A stretch of 13,826 bases of DNA from Discostella pseudostelligera. Taxonomy: Eukaryota; Bacillariophyta; Thalassiosirophyceae; Thalassiosirales; Thalassiosiraceae. Of the stretch, positions 1 through 8,696 are shown piece after piece. Every line of letters starts with the position of its first letter. Position 1 is the stretch's first letter. The DNA lies in NCBI GenBank assembly GCA_036940085.1, contig JALLBK010001065.1:1-13826 (forward strand), given 5' to 3'. The notes beneath the pieces are model-generated. The model had not been told where the DNA came from, did no database searches, and saw nothing but the letters and a program-made list of their open reading frames with translations. The translations under genes were made by a program, and so were the position numbers.

Positions 1-50
1 CATCAGCAGCATCGTCCTCATCACCATCATCCTACATCAGCAATATCAAT

Positions 51-3000
51 ATGCCATCGCCGCCGGCAGCTAGTGATGCATCGACTCCGCGGGCAGGTCA
101 TCGTACACCCTCTGCCGCTGCTACCACCGAATCTCGGCGAGCAGCAGAAGCAGCAGGGCAGACAAACATTTCCGCAGCTGCCACCAAAGACACCATCTCC
201 ACTTCGGCAAATATATCTGCAGATCCGGCGGTTACAGCAGGAAATGCAGCAATACTCAATGTTGCCGGTCAAGTTACTGCCGGCGCCACCAAAATTGTTG
301 GATGGACTTTTGACAATATGAACATATTGGACACTTCTACATCGAAGTCTGGATTGCGTCCGATGTATGTCCGGGTATCAATACGTGTCCATCATGTGGC
401 ATTCTTACATCCTGGGCTGGACATTGGTGGAAGAACGAAGTTGAATGGGGGTAGGTTTGGAAAGTGGAAATTCACAACCAAGAAAAATAAAGTGACACCG
501 CCCGGACTATTGCGCTTCGGGAGCAAGAAGGGTGATTGGACAAACCCCAACTACCATCCTCATATCCCATCTCTTGGTGGTAGTAGTCATGGAACAGATG
601 ATTCATGGGGAGTAAGTGGTAAAAATTTATCCGCACTGAATGTATGGAAGGCTGATGAGATCGAAGATGTTAGAAAGGATACAACCGAAATAGCGGAAAT
701 CATCTCCGCCGAAGCATTCCGACTATCAAGAGACGGGATCATTCAACATCATTTTGCACTCAATCATGCATTCCCTCAGTCATCGGATCAACCGCCTTCC
801 TTACAAGCAATACATCCCACCTCTGTAGCGTCGCGTAGTAGACTACTGAGTGGTAAATCCCATCACCATATTCCTGTATCCAACACCCAGGACGAAGCTC
901 GCTATTACAAGGAGTGCGCTGAGCGACCAAAGGGTTACCGACGACTTGTGGTGTCCTCTGCATGCAACGCAGGAGAGTTGGCTGTACCTTCGCATCCAAA
1001 TTTGTCATCGCATGGTGTTGTCGCAAACAAAGCTGAATCGTCATCGAGCATTATGTTGCGTAACTCTACTCCCAATTTAGAGAAAAGCGCGGCGAGTGAT
1101 TCTATGGGTGTGGAGAAGGACGAGAAGGATCTTTCCAAGGAGGAGAAGAAGGATGAAACCATGTTTGACAATGTTGAATATCAATACGTGAGAAAAAGTT
1201 GTTGACATTTTAGCATGTATCATTGTCTTCAATTTGGTATCTGATATTGTTCGTTTTGACAGGTCGGTCCACCAAAGACTGGGCCCGAATTCTTCAACCT
1301 TCTCCGTCACCACGGCGCGGCCACGTTTGGCCGGCACCTACCCGAGTTGTCATGCATAGTACCAAATCACTCGATTGGATTTGAAGTACGTCAGTCCAAT
1401 TCGAAGAAGAAACGAGCTGCGGCAACACAGCCCTTTGTTGTTGAAGCACCCCACGTCATTTGGGGCGATGCACGAGACAAGATGCTGAGCCGAATAGCAA
1501 AGGAAGGTTGTCCAATGATTGACTCTCGTAAGTTTGAATATGTGTCGAATGAAAGATTGCATGAGGCCGAATATACCGAAAGTTTGATGGTAACTGGATC
1601 GACGATTTGGGTGCAAAATGTACATGGAGTCGACGACGAAGGGGACACCACTAGTGTTTCATCCTTTTCCACGTGGGGCTCAACCAATTCCAAACGCATT
1701 CTAAAAGCAAAATATTATGGTGGAAAGTTGGTAGATGGGATGAAGGAGGGTGCGGTGATGGGTGCAAAGGGAACGAAGAAAACTCACAAGGAGACTCGGA
1801 AGGTTGCGGAGAAGGGAACGAAGCATGTTGCCGATCGAGCAAGAGAAGTGATCGACGGAGCAAAAGAATTGGGAAAGGAAGTCGCTGCCAAGCTTCCCTC
1901 CATACCGGATAATAGAGAATTGACAACGCCACTGACATCACATTTGCTTAGCAAAGACGGAATTACCAAGAAAAGTAAGCTGGGTGCCCTTAAGGACAAG
2001 ATCAGACGCCGCAATAAAGGCAATGGATATGAATCTCTTGGTGAAGGAAGCATATCTACTGACAATTCCGTTGCAAATCAACACATTGCAAATGAACACA
2101 TGGGTTCCCGCTCGAGTCTAAGAGTATCTCTAAAGAAGTCTGCTAGCGAGCTCTTCATAAGACCGGTGCACTATGAATTGCTCACAGATGACATCATTGA
2201 AATTAGAATTGTCTCCTTCCCGAACAAAGATGATATAATTGCCAGCTTCCCAATATCTGTGGCGTCGGTGATGGCGCAGCGAAGTGTGGGTGATCGAGTG
2301 AATGATCCTCTGCAGCCAAGTGAACTGACAGAAACACTTGTCCAAGAACCTTCTGCTCCGCTACTGCGCTGGGGCGTAGAACTTAAAGTTACATTGCGTG
2401 CTGTTGAAGTAAAACCTCGGCTTTCTAAAATGATGCCGCACCCAATGCCGGTCATCGCTGATAAGATTGCATCAATGAGAGATAATCGCGTGCTGAACGG
2501 AATGGCAACAGATGAGATAGTAAAAGACTTGCAGGCAACAGAAGACCAACTTATTAAAGAAAATTCTCTCGGAATGGAAAAACAACTCGTAAAAGAAGAT
2601 TTCAAGGCAACGGAAGAACAGCTTATCAAGGAAGAAAATGAATTAAACGATGCTATTGTTGCATATGGGTACAAAATTGGAGAGAATGATGTCGGGGAAG
2701 CCCCGAAAGAAATCCGTCTGAGGCAAATGTTTTATTGTGAACGAGAGCACGGCGCTATCGCTCGTAAAATGGAACGAAAAAGTTTGTTAAGTGACGATGA
2801 AAGGGACATGATGAAAGACGCCAGAGCTGATCCATCCATTGTGAAGAAAGATAACAGAGACAATGAGCATTTGGAACGATTGGAGAAGCTTTGTAAGACG
2901 TTGCCTGGGATCGATAATGTTGATGTTCTCGATGCAGCTTTTACAGCAGCCAGGAACTCTCTGGAGAGGTTAAGCTTGGCAATTGCAATATCTCTCGACA

Positions 3001-3848
3001 TCTGCTTCGGAGAAGTAATGGAGAAATCAGCCAAGTGTGCTCTTCAGAGTCGGTTGCGGCAATTTTCGAGAGTCAAATGCCGCCCACCTGTTACCAAAAG
3101 CGAGGCGAGAGCATGGTGTTCACAGGTTGCCGACAAATTGTCTTCATGCGCTATAAGTGCAAATATCGACGAAGTCACCATCGATTTATTGATTGCCAAG
3201 ATTCAGAGCATAATTGTAGATAGCGTGCATGAGTCTAGAACAGAATTCAAGGAGAATGAATCAGAAGAGATGAAACTCGATGAAGATGAGATGGCATTGT
3301 CAGAAACGAGACGGACGGGTAATCTATCGTTGTTACTTGATCCTAGCGAGCTAGTTGAGTGGGTCACAGTAGTTGCATCGCTACTAGTCGAGTGTGCAGA
3401 AGAGCTTGACGTCGACCAAGAGGTCTCAATTTTGGCAGAGCAAGAATCTAATCAACCCGACCAGGTAGCCCCATCAAAGTCACCCAACCCTGCTCCAACT
3501 GAACAAATGAGTTGTAACAGCTCGGATGAATTCTCATTGAAGGCACAGCCTAATTTCACACCTTACATTGACAGTGGGGAGAAAACTCAGAGTTCAACAC
3601 CGATTGCTACCCTTCAAAACGCGTTACCGAGGTCAAGTACCAAGGTGAAATCATCCGGAATTGCGAATAAGTATCATTCCCAACAAGCCCAATTGCAGAC
3701 TTCGTCATTGGTTACAACACTGGCTTACTTGACTCTCTTGTTTGCCGCATTTCTATGCATCTTCGGCGCAGTTATTCTCTTCTTGACAAATTATTGTCCT
3801 GGCCTAACTACCATGTACAATGCACTAGAGTATTTCACTAGAGTCTAG
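51..3848 (+). CDS. Large tail-anchored protein of unknown function, two exons (51-1187, 1263-3848)
   Basis: I do not recognise this gene. Splicing out a 75-nt intron joins two open frames into 1240 residues. The ATG at 51 is the first in the window, but the frame stays open to position 3 with Ser-rich codons, so the true start may lie upstream. Residues 1-60 are Ala/Ser/Thr-rich. Segments near 105-120 (YVRVSIRVHHVAFLHPG), 675-720 (DDIIEIRIVSFPNKDD) and just after (GVELKVTLRAVEV) alternate like beta strands and might be a C2-like sandwich split by long insertions; this is a weak inference. Residues 538-590 are a Lys/Ala/Glu-rich amphipathic stretch, and 799-840 a charged helical repeat. Residues 1195-1221 form one hydrophobic helix followed by about 20 residues, which is the layout of a tail-anchored membrane protein with the bulk in the cytosol. 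It converges on the prenylcysteine oxidase gene, 168 bp away. Confidence 0.8.
1188..1262 (+). other. Spliceosomal intron, 75 nt, phase 0
   Basis: The donor is TAC|GTGAGA and the acceptor TTTTGACAG|GTC. Read-through would hit TGA at 1203. Exon 2 has no ATG near its beginning but is open from 1263, giving VGPPKTGPEFFNLL directly after NVEYQY. Length and site strength fit diatom introns. Confidence 0.88.
2520..2639 (+). repeat. Degenerate intragenic tandem repeat coding for a charged helix
   Basis: Two units inside the first gene start at 2520 and 2589. They encode VKDLQATEDQLIKEN and VKEDFKATEEQLIKEEN, a 69-nt offset with one extra codon in the second unit. The Glu/Lys/Gln/Leu composition suggests a coiled coil or single alpha-helix. 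Third-position differences show it is not a fresh duplication. Confidence 0.7.
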
Positions 3849-4016
3849 TATGCATGTGAAAATAACGATAAGAAAAAAATTCGAGTGCAATGCTGCATCA
3901 CCATTAAGACTTGCATTTGATGGTCGAACGCACTTTCTAGACCTCCGCACCTGATGTTGCAGGTGACCCATCTTGATGAAAGTCCTAAATCCTATGCCTC
4001 ACTCCTGAAGGACGAT
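3849..4016. other. Convergent 3' intergenic region
   Basis: These 168 bp lie between two converging stop codons and must hold both 3' UTRs and both polyadenylation sites. There is an A-rich stretch just after the + strand stop (3858-3880). I see no canonical AATAAA and no coding potential. Confidence 0.6.
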
Positions 4017-5963
4017 TTATAGCTCATCATGGTCCGTACCGCCATCTCTCGCTCTAATCAGCCCTAAACGACGCGCTACCAGTTTTGCTGTTGATTTGGC
4101 TCCAATTGCACTTATCTCCATAGCCGCCACAGCACTTTCGATTGCATTGGAATAGAACAATGCTGGCCCATGGAGTGGATTGCCCTTCCCGTAGTGTTCA
4201 GCGCCATCGTACAATAGGAATGGCAACGATTCAGTATTCAAACCTCCACCAAAAGATGGGGTGGCTCCTCCATACCTAGAATCTCCTCCCCATACTTGAA
4301 CATACTCTACGACATGACCAGATCCGAATATTATATTCCGGTAGTCCAAATCCAGTACTTTTGAGGAGAATGTTTTGACTAATCCCTTCTCTATGGAAAG
4401 AATAGTCAGAGTAGTTATTCCTTCGATGCGTTTACCTCGTTCAGACACAAAGACTGATTGCGGCAGTAATACAACATCTCGTAGTCCAAAATGAGTTGCA
4501 TTTAGCGACGCATTGCTCACCAGCGTCGTCACTACGCTAGTGTACGGTATTGTTGCACTTGCCGGAAGGGGCGCTGCAAATAAGTGCTCACCATGCTCAT
4601 TACTGACCACCTCAGACGAAGATGAAACATCTTCCAAGTCGAGATTTTCTTTTAGACCGCCAAGGGGCATCTCGTGCAACACCGCATCGTCCAAACCCAT
4701 TGGACTCCTTACAAGAAATTGAATCCGGCATTGCTGTAATGGTGCGGCAAGAATTACGATGTCATAGTTTCCCAACGATTCTGTTCCTTCAAAAAGCTCC
4801 ATCGAATTCTCACTCGCTACTACAGTTGTGATTATTTTCTGGTGTCGTTGTATTCGCACCTGCGATGGTGTAGGACTGCAAGAGGATTTGTCATACAAAG
4901 CTGCTGCTTGGTACAAAGCAGAATCCATGAGTTGATGATTTCCGCCCTCAATGCTGAACACTGTACCAACGGCAGAGATGTATGCCGCCAAACCAACAAA
5001 TCCGTTCATTTGATTCAGATCTTGATTGTAAGTATTCAACGTCATGGCTGATAATAACTCGGCCCTCATACAACCCATTCCCGGTACCCACCGTCTCCAA
5101 CCCCAGCCTTTACTGCCACCATCTGCGGCACCGTCGAGTTCTAAAGTTGCATCACGGTACATACCAAGTCCATCCAAAAAGTCATGAAATGAAATGCTTG
5201 CAAGACTTCGTAATCCCATCGTCTGCCAAATATCTATTGGACTATCAAAGTATGTCACATCGTGCTTTGTGTCATTGAGAAGTAGATAAATTTCGTCGAA
5301 CGATTGTAGAGCTTGCTTCACTGCACGGCTCAGACGAAATATGTCAAGGTTGTATCTCCAAAGTAAATATAATCGTTTTAATATTGGTTGTAGAAACGAA
5401 GGATAGTTGTAAAACGAAGATCCAGTATTCAAGAGCCATTGTTGATCGCCATGGTAGATTCCGAACCCACTCGGTGCATGAGTCTTTGTTGTCGTCGTCT
5501 TCTCGTTGCTGCCAATACCATTTGGGGTCCCCCTTTTCAGGCGATTTGGGTCTCCATTCATCATATCAACTACTAATTGATTACCCTCATAAATGATGGA
5601 TGCACCTAGTTCCACCACACTTCCATCTAGCAGGGTGATGGATGCCACTCGACTTCCCTGCCAGTTCTGCGGGCGCGGATCAGAACTGGATTCTGGTTTT
5701 GTAAACTTATTAGACGTCTCGGTGTGGTTGTCATGATCAAAACGAAATGGTGGAGGTGAGACGTCGTAGATGACAATCTCATCCAACAGACAATCTCTCC
5801 CACCGTCAGGGCCACCACCAGATCTCACATCGTACTCTGCGAGATACTTGGCAGCGAAGGTTCCAGATATGCCGCCGCCAATTATTGCGACCTTATACGC
5901 GTTAGATTGACACCATAGTACAACGGCAAGAGCTAGAAGGAGAGGTGGGTGACGAGGTAACAT
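4017..5963 (-). CDS. Prenylcysteine oxidase (prenylcysteine lyase family), ER-lumenal, HDEL-tailed
   Basis: FAD-dependent thioether oxidase that splits farnesyl- or geranylgeranyl-cysteine, left over from breakdown of prenylated proteins, into cysteine, a prenyl aldehyde and H2O2. Residues 1-22 are a clear signal peptide (MLPRHPP, then [10 protein letters not shown], then QSNA). Directly after it comes the FAD-binding Rossmann motif GGGISG (29-34) with its second strand EIVIYD. Family blocks follow: [15 protein letters not shown], a [20 protein letters not shown] block, [14 protein letters not shown] and, near the end, [20 protein letters not shown], which matches the animal and plant family signature. 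The 648 residues exceed human PCYOX1 (about 505), mainly through insertions. The protein ends HDEL, an ER-retrieval signal. I chose the ATG at 5963 because it starts the signal peptide; an in-frame ATG at 6023 would add 20 polar residues. Divergent from the methyltransferase gene, with which it shares a promoter region. Confidence 0.9.
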   Translation of the reverse strand: MLPRHPPLLLALAVVLWCQSNAYKVAIIGGGISGTFAAKYLAEYDVRSGGGPDGGRDCLLDEIVIYDVSPPPFRFDHDNHTETSNKFTKPESSSDPRPQNWQGSRVASITLLDGSVVELGASIIYEGNQLVVDMMNGDPNRLKRGTPNGIGSNEKTTTTKTHAPSGFGIYHGDQQWLLNTGSSFYNYPSFLQPILKRLYLLWRYNLDIFRLSRAVKQALQSFDEIYLLLNDTKHDVTYFDSPIDIWQTMGLRSLASISFHDFLDGLGMYRDATLELDGAADGGSKGWGWRRWVPGMGCMRAELLSAMTLNTYNQDLNQMNGFVGLAAYISAVGTVFSIEGGNHQLMDSALYQAAALYDKSSCSPTPSQVRIQRHQKIITTVVASENSMELFEGTESLGNYDIVILAAPLQQCRIQFLVRSPMGLDDAVLHEMPLGGLKENLDLEDVSSSSEVVSNEHGEHLFAAPLPASATIPYTSVVTTLVSNASLNATHFGLRDVVLLPQSVFVSERGKRIEGITTLTILSIEKGLVKTFSSKVLDLDYRNIIFGSGHVVEYVQVWGGDSRYGGATPSFGGGLNTESLPFLLYDGAEHYGKGNPLHGPALFYSNAIESAVAAMEISAIGAKSTAKLVARRLGLIRARDGGTDHDEL

Positions 5964-6120
5964 AGTCAATTCATAGTACTCTAGACTGTACCAGAGGTGA
6001 TCCGTCTCTCCATGCATCTCCATCTCCACTTCGCTATCGTCATCGTCATCGTCTGCATAGCGAAGTCCCCCACCGGAACGATCTGACGCCAGACAGACTC
6101 TTATTTACCTTCCCCCGTGC

Positions 6121-6126
6121 CACGTG
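6121..6126. promoter_or_regulatory. G-box/E-box CACGTG in the shared promoter region
   Basis: A palindromic CACGTG sits within GTGCCACGTGCCAC, about 160 bp upstream of the prenylcysteine oxidase ATG and 115 bp upstream of the methyltransferase ATG. It is the core site for bHLH and bZIP factors. A chance hit is possible, but the location between two divergent genes makes a regulatory role plausible. Confidence 0.4.
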
Positions 6127-6127
6127 C

Positions 6128-6163
6128 CACCATCACCATCACCATCACCATCACCATCACCAA
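6128..6163 (+). repeat. CACCAT hexanucleotide microsatellite, five perfect units plus one imperfect
   Basis: Five perfect CACCAT units (6128-6157) are followed by CACCAA, between the two divergent genes and directly after the G-box. A related CACCATCACCATCA stretch recurs inside the downstream coding region near 6340, where it encodes the histidine run of the transit peptide. Confidence 0.85.
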
Positions 6164-6171
6164 TCACCACC

Positions 6172-6201
6172 ATGGCAGCCGAAACACACGCAAAGCAGTA
6201 G
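6172..6201 (+). promoter_or_regulatory. Possible 9-codon upstream ORF of the methyltransferase gene
   Basis: ATG at 6172 sits in an optimal context (CCACCATGG) and encodes MAAETHAKQ before TAG at 6199-6201. It ends 40 nt before the main ATG at 6242, whose own context (AACATGA) has the -3 purine but no +4 G. If transcription starts upstream of 6172, scanning ribosomes would meet this ORF first. The transcription start is unknown. Confidence 0.4.
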
Positions 6202-6241
6202 ATACATCTCGAGATCGCACCCCGTCTCATCCAGCATTAAC

Positions 6242-8425
6242 ATGATTGCTCTACTCAGAACCGTTTGCAGTTTGAGCATTATTGCTGCGACGGCATTTGT
6301 CACAGATCAGGGCCAGTGGATTTGTTCACGACGACGGCGTCACCATCACCATCAACGATGTCGTACTCGGCGCGGTTCATCAATAACCGCACGCTTACCA
6401 AAATTATTCAAACCACCTCTCCCCACTATACGCGATTTCATCTTACGCGCTTATCAAAATGAATTACTAGAAGCTTCAAAATATTCCAGCATCCAACAAC
6501 TTCTTTCATCCGAAGAGCGCCATCACATCGAACGCCTCGTTCAGGAACGATCAATCTCCCGATGGAATGGAGACTTTGAAATAGCGGACAAAATTCGTTC
6601 TTCCATTGATGATATCAAAATTTTTATTTCATGGAATCGTATTCTTCAAACTATTATTGATGACGAGAACCAGTTTCTGAAAAATGATACCAACATCATG
6701 CCACGAAACGATGATGACATTAGAATTGAGTACAAAGTCATGATTACCGACATTCCACGAACCGATGGAGGAGGGTCCTACTGGGAGCTTATACCGATAC
6801 GCAATCATCAGCTACTTGATATCGTGGATCATAATGCAAAGAAAGAGAATGTTTTGCAGTTAGCACATGCTACATTGGGTATGGCAGTCTCAGCGTCAGA
6901 AAGGGGGGTATGTATGGATACAGCGACGCTGAAAAATCTCATTCGCCGAGCGGTAGATCGATTGCAAGCAATGAAACAGATGAAGGCATTGAGCAATTTT
7001 CTTCCCGGAACGTCTGCTGCTGCCACTGTGGGAGAGTTGCATGGACGCAAGGCCGCCGATGCAATTTTGTGGTTTGCCCTTGCGGGGTACAACCCTAGCT
7101 ACCTCAATGAACAGCGTGGTGATACGGAATTGTACAGTGATCTTGTGGATATTGCCACAGAGGAACTTCAACGATTTGGAATGAATTCTAGTTGTCGAGC
7201 CAAGGATGTGCTGCATATTGTGGAACGCATTGCGATAGCGGGAATTGGCGGCACGTCGTCCCAAAGGTTGTATCGTATCGCTGCCAACTGTCTTGAGGTA
7301 AAGATGGATGCCTATGCAACAATCAAAGACCGTGATATCCATGACATAGCGGGCACAAATTTCGATACTGATGCCGATGCAAACGCGAACTCCGTTACCG
7401 TCGACGATGCAATGGCTGGTGAGAAGGATGATAGTATCGCCTACGAGAGTATCATTCAATCACTAAGAGACTACTCATTTGGGTTGCATTCCGATCGTTC
7501 TCTATTAGGATTGTGGAGATTTTCCACTAGACAACGGAAGCAACGAGCATTTTTCACGAATGCTGCTCGTCACTTTGAAGGAGCATATGAATATCAAGAG
7601 GGCGCGGTTACGTTGGATTGCACATCTGATTACAAATCTAAACAATATGATTGGTCGACAATGTTTAAAGATCCATCCCGGCCTTTGGTGATAGACGTCG
7701 GATGCGGGATGGGGGTCTCCCTTCTTGGATTAGCAAGCAATCACCACATCACTATCGACAATGAAATGCACATCGAATGGAGCGAATGCAACTTCGTTGG
7801 CGTAGATCTAAGTCGACTCGCCATCGGATATGCCAATGGCGTATGCTCAAGGTGGGGGTTGGAGGCCACCTTGGCTTTTCTTGTAGATTCAGCAGAGGAA
7901 TGCCTTACCAAAATTAGCGAATCTTACCCAGGAAGAGTACCATTGATAATGTTGCAGTTTCCTACGCCGTTTCGATTTCCGAGCATTGCAAACGATAATG
8001 ACGTCGTGAGTGACGAAGTAACAACATTAACTGGAAGAATGGGCTTCAATACACAACTTCCTGAAGGTGCCGAAAGCAATGATTTCATGGTTACTGAGAG
8101 TTTACTAGCTCTGACTCATGACATACTTTCAAATTACGAAGGTAAGCTACTTATACAATCCAATTGCGAGGATGTCGCTGTGCACATGCGAAACGCTTCC
8201 ATGAAGGTGGGCTTTCGATCGATCACTGTTAAGCATCCTGTGACTAGCGTTGCGTGTGTAACGCAAAGAGCTCATCGGTGGATTGGAATGGGAGGAGAGC
8301 GAGCAATTGGAGGGGGGTGGAGTCAAAAGCCTTTGCTGCCGCTAATAGGACGAACCGAAACCGAGGTTGCGTGCGTTTTAGATGGCAAGCCAGTCCACAG
8401 ATGTATACTCAAGGCAACAACATGA
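6242..8425 (+). CDS. Plastid-targeted TrmB-like class I methyltransferase with altered catalytic motifs
   Basis: 727 residues. The N-terminus is a signal peptide cleaved at IIAATA|FVTDQ (after residue 18, Phe at +1, diatom ASAFAP type), then an Arg/His-rich transit peptide (30-52), so plastid import is likely. Residues 98-127 (LVQERSISRWNGDFEIADKI onward) resemble the small motif at the end of cysteinyl-tRNA synthetases. Residues about 130-470 are unfamiliar. The C-terminal SAM-binding fold has motif I DVGCGMG (485-491), NFVGVDLS with acidic D522 at the end of strand 2, LQFPTPFRF (571-579) and LLIQSNCEDVAVHM (around 641). The order and spacing match TrmB, tRNA (guanine-N7-)-methyltransferase, PF02390. 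TrmB normally reads FPDPW and (Q)SD or TD at the last two motifs, so both acidic residues are replaced here (T575, N641). Activity as a tRNA m7G46 enzyme is therefore uncertain. Confidence 0.78.
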   Translation: MIALLRTVCSLSIIAATAFVTDQGQWICSRRRRHHHHQRCRTRRGSSITARLPKLFKPPLPTIRDFILRAYQNELLEASKYSSIQQLLSSEERHHIERLVQERSISRWNGDFEIADKIRSSIDDIKIFISWNRILQTIIDDENQFLKNDTNIMPRNDDDIRIEYKVMITDIPRTDGGGSYWELIPIRNHQLLDIVDHNAKKENVLQLAHATLGMAVSASERGVCMDTATLKNLIRRAVDRLQAMKQMKALSNFLPGTSAAATVGELHGRKAADAILWFALAGYNPSYLNEQRGDTELYSDLVDIATEELQRFGMNSSCRAKDVLHIVERIAIAGIGGTSSQRLYRIAANCLEVKMDAYATIKDRDIHDIAGTNFDTDADANANSVTVDDAMAGEKDDSIAYESIIQSLRDYSFGLHSDRSLLGLWRFSTRQRKQRAFFTNAARHFEGAYEYQEGAVTLDCTSDYKSKQYDWSTMFKDPSRPLVIDVGCGMGVSLLGLASNHHITIDNEMHIEWSECNFVGVDLSRLAIGYANGVCSRWGLEATLAFLVDSAEECLTKISESYPGRVPLIMLQFPTPFRFPSIANDNDVVSDEVTTLTGRMGFNTQLPEGAESNDFMVTESLLALTHDILSNYEGKLLIQSNCEDVAVHMRNASMKVGFRSITVKHPVTSVACVTQRAHRWIGMGGERAIGGGWSQKPLLPLIGRTETEVACVLDGKPVHRCILKATT

Positions 8426-8696
8426 ATAGATTGTATTGCCAATTATCAATTATCTCCTTGAAGCGGTTGCGAATAAGTCGTTTAGCCGCCCCTTCCTTGG
8501 CAGAGCTAGGCTCCTTACTCCTTGCACCGACACCTCGATGGCATGCCATGACTCCAAGAGCAACGCCGAAGGAAATGAAAACAGTACGATGTCTTGATTT
8601 TGATCGTGACGGTGATTGAAACAAAACAGTAGCGTCAAAAAAGGATAATAACGCCAGTAAACGACTGATGATACTATTCGATCGGTACTGCGTCAT
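8409..8696 (-). CDS. Small ORF resembling a core-deleted copy of the M50 protease gene (possible microprotein or relic)
   Basis: 95 codons from a real ATG, with no stops. Residues 1-32 (MTQYRSNSIISRLLALLSFF onward to FQSPSR) align without gaps to the first 32 residues of the M50 protease at the right end of the window (MMGYRSNIILSLLLGISSLI onward to FQPPTR). Over 89 nt I count 60 identical bases. It then jumps to ISFGVALGVMA, matching ISFGAAVGDVA at the very C-terminus of that protease; 8552-8582 and 11617-11647 share 27 of 31 bases in the same frame. The roughly 540-residue catalytic core is missing. The remainder (about residues 53-95, basic) has no match I can see. The signal peptide, Phe at the cleavage site and one hydrophobic helix are retained, so a plastid membrane microprotein is conceivable; a decaying relic is equally possible. 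It overlaps the 3' end of the methyltransferase gene by 17 nt on the opposite strand. Confidence 0.45.
   Translation of the reverse strand: MTQYRSNSIISRLLALLSFFDATVLFQSPSRSKSRHRTVFISFGVALGVMACHRGVGARSKEPSSAKEGAAKRLIRNRFKEIIDNWQYNLFMLLP

Noticed and set aside
2171..2674. 167-codon - strand ORF inside the first gene
   Set aside because: Antisense shadow of a well-supported coding exon; Ser-rich composition typical of reversed Glu/Asp/Lys codons.
6128..6171. CACCAT repeat considered as a CRISPR-like or coding His tract
   Set aside because: No spacers, and no supported reading frame spans it; it is a simple microsatellite.
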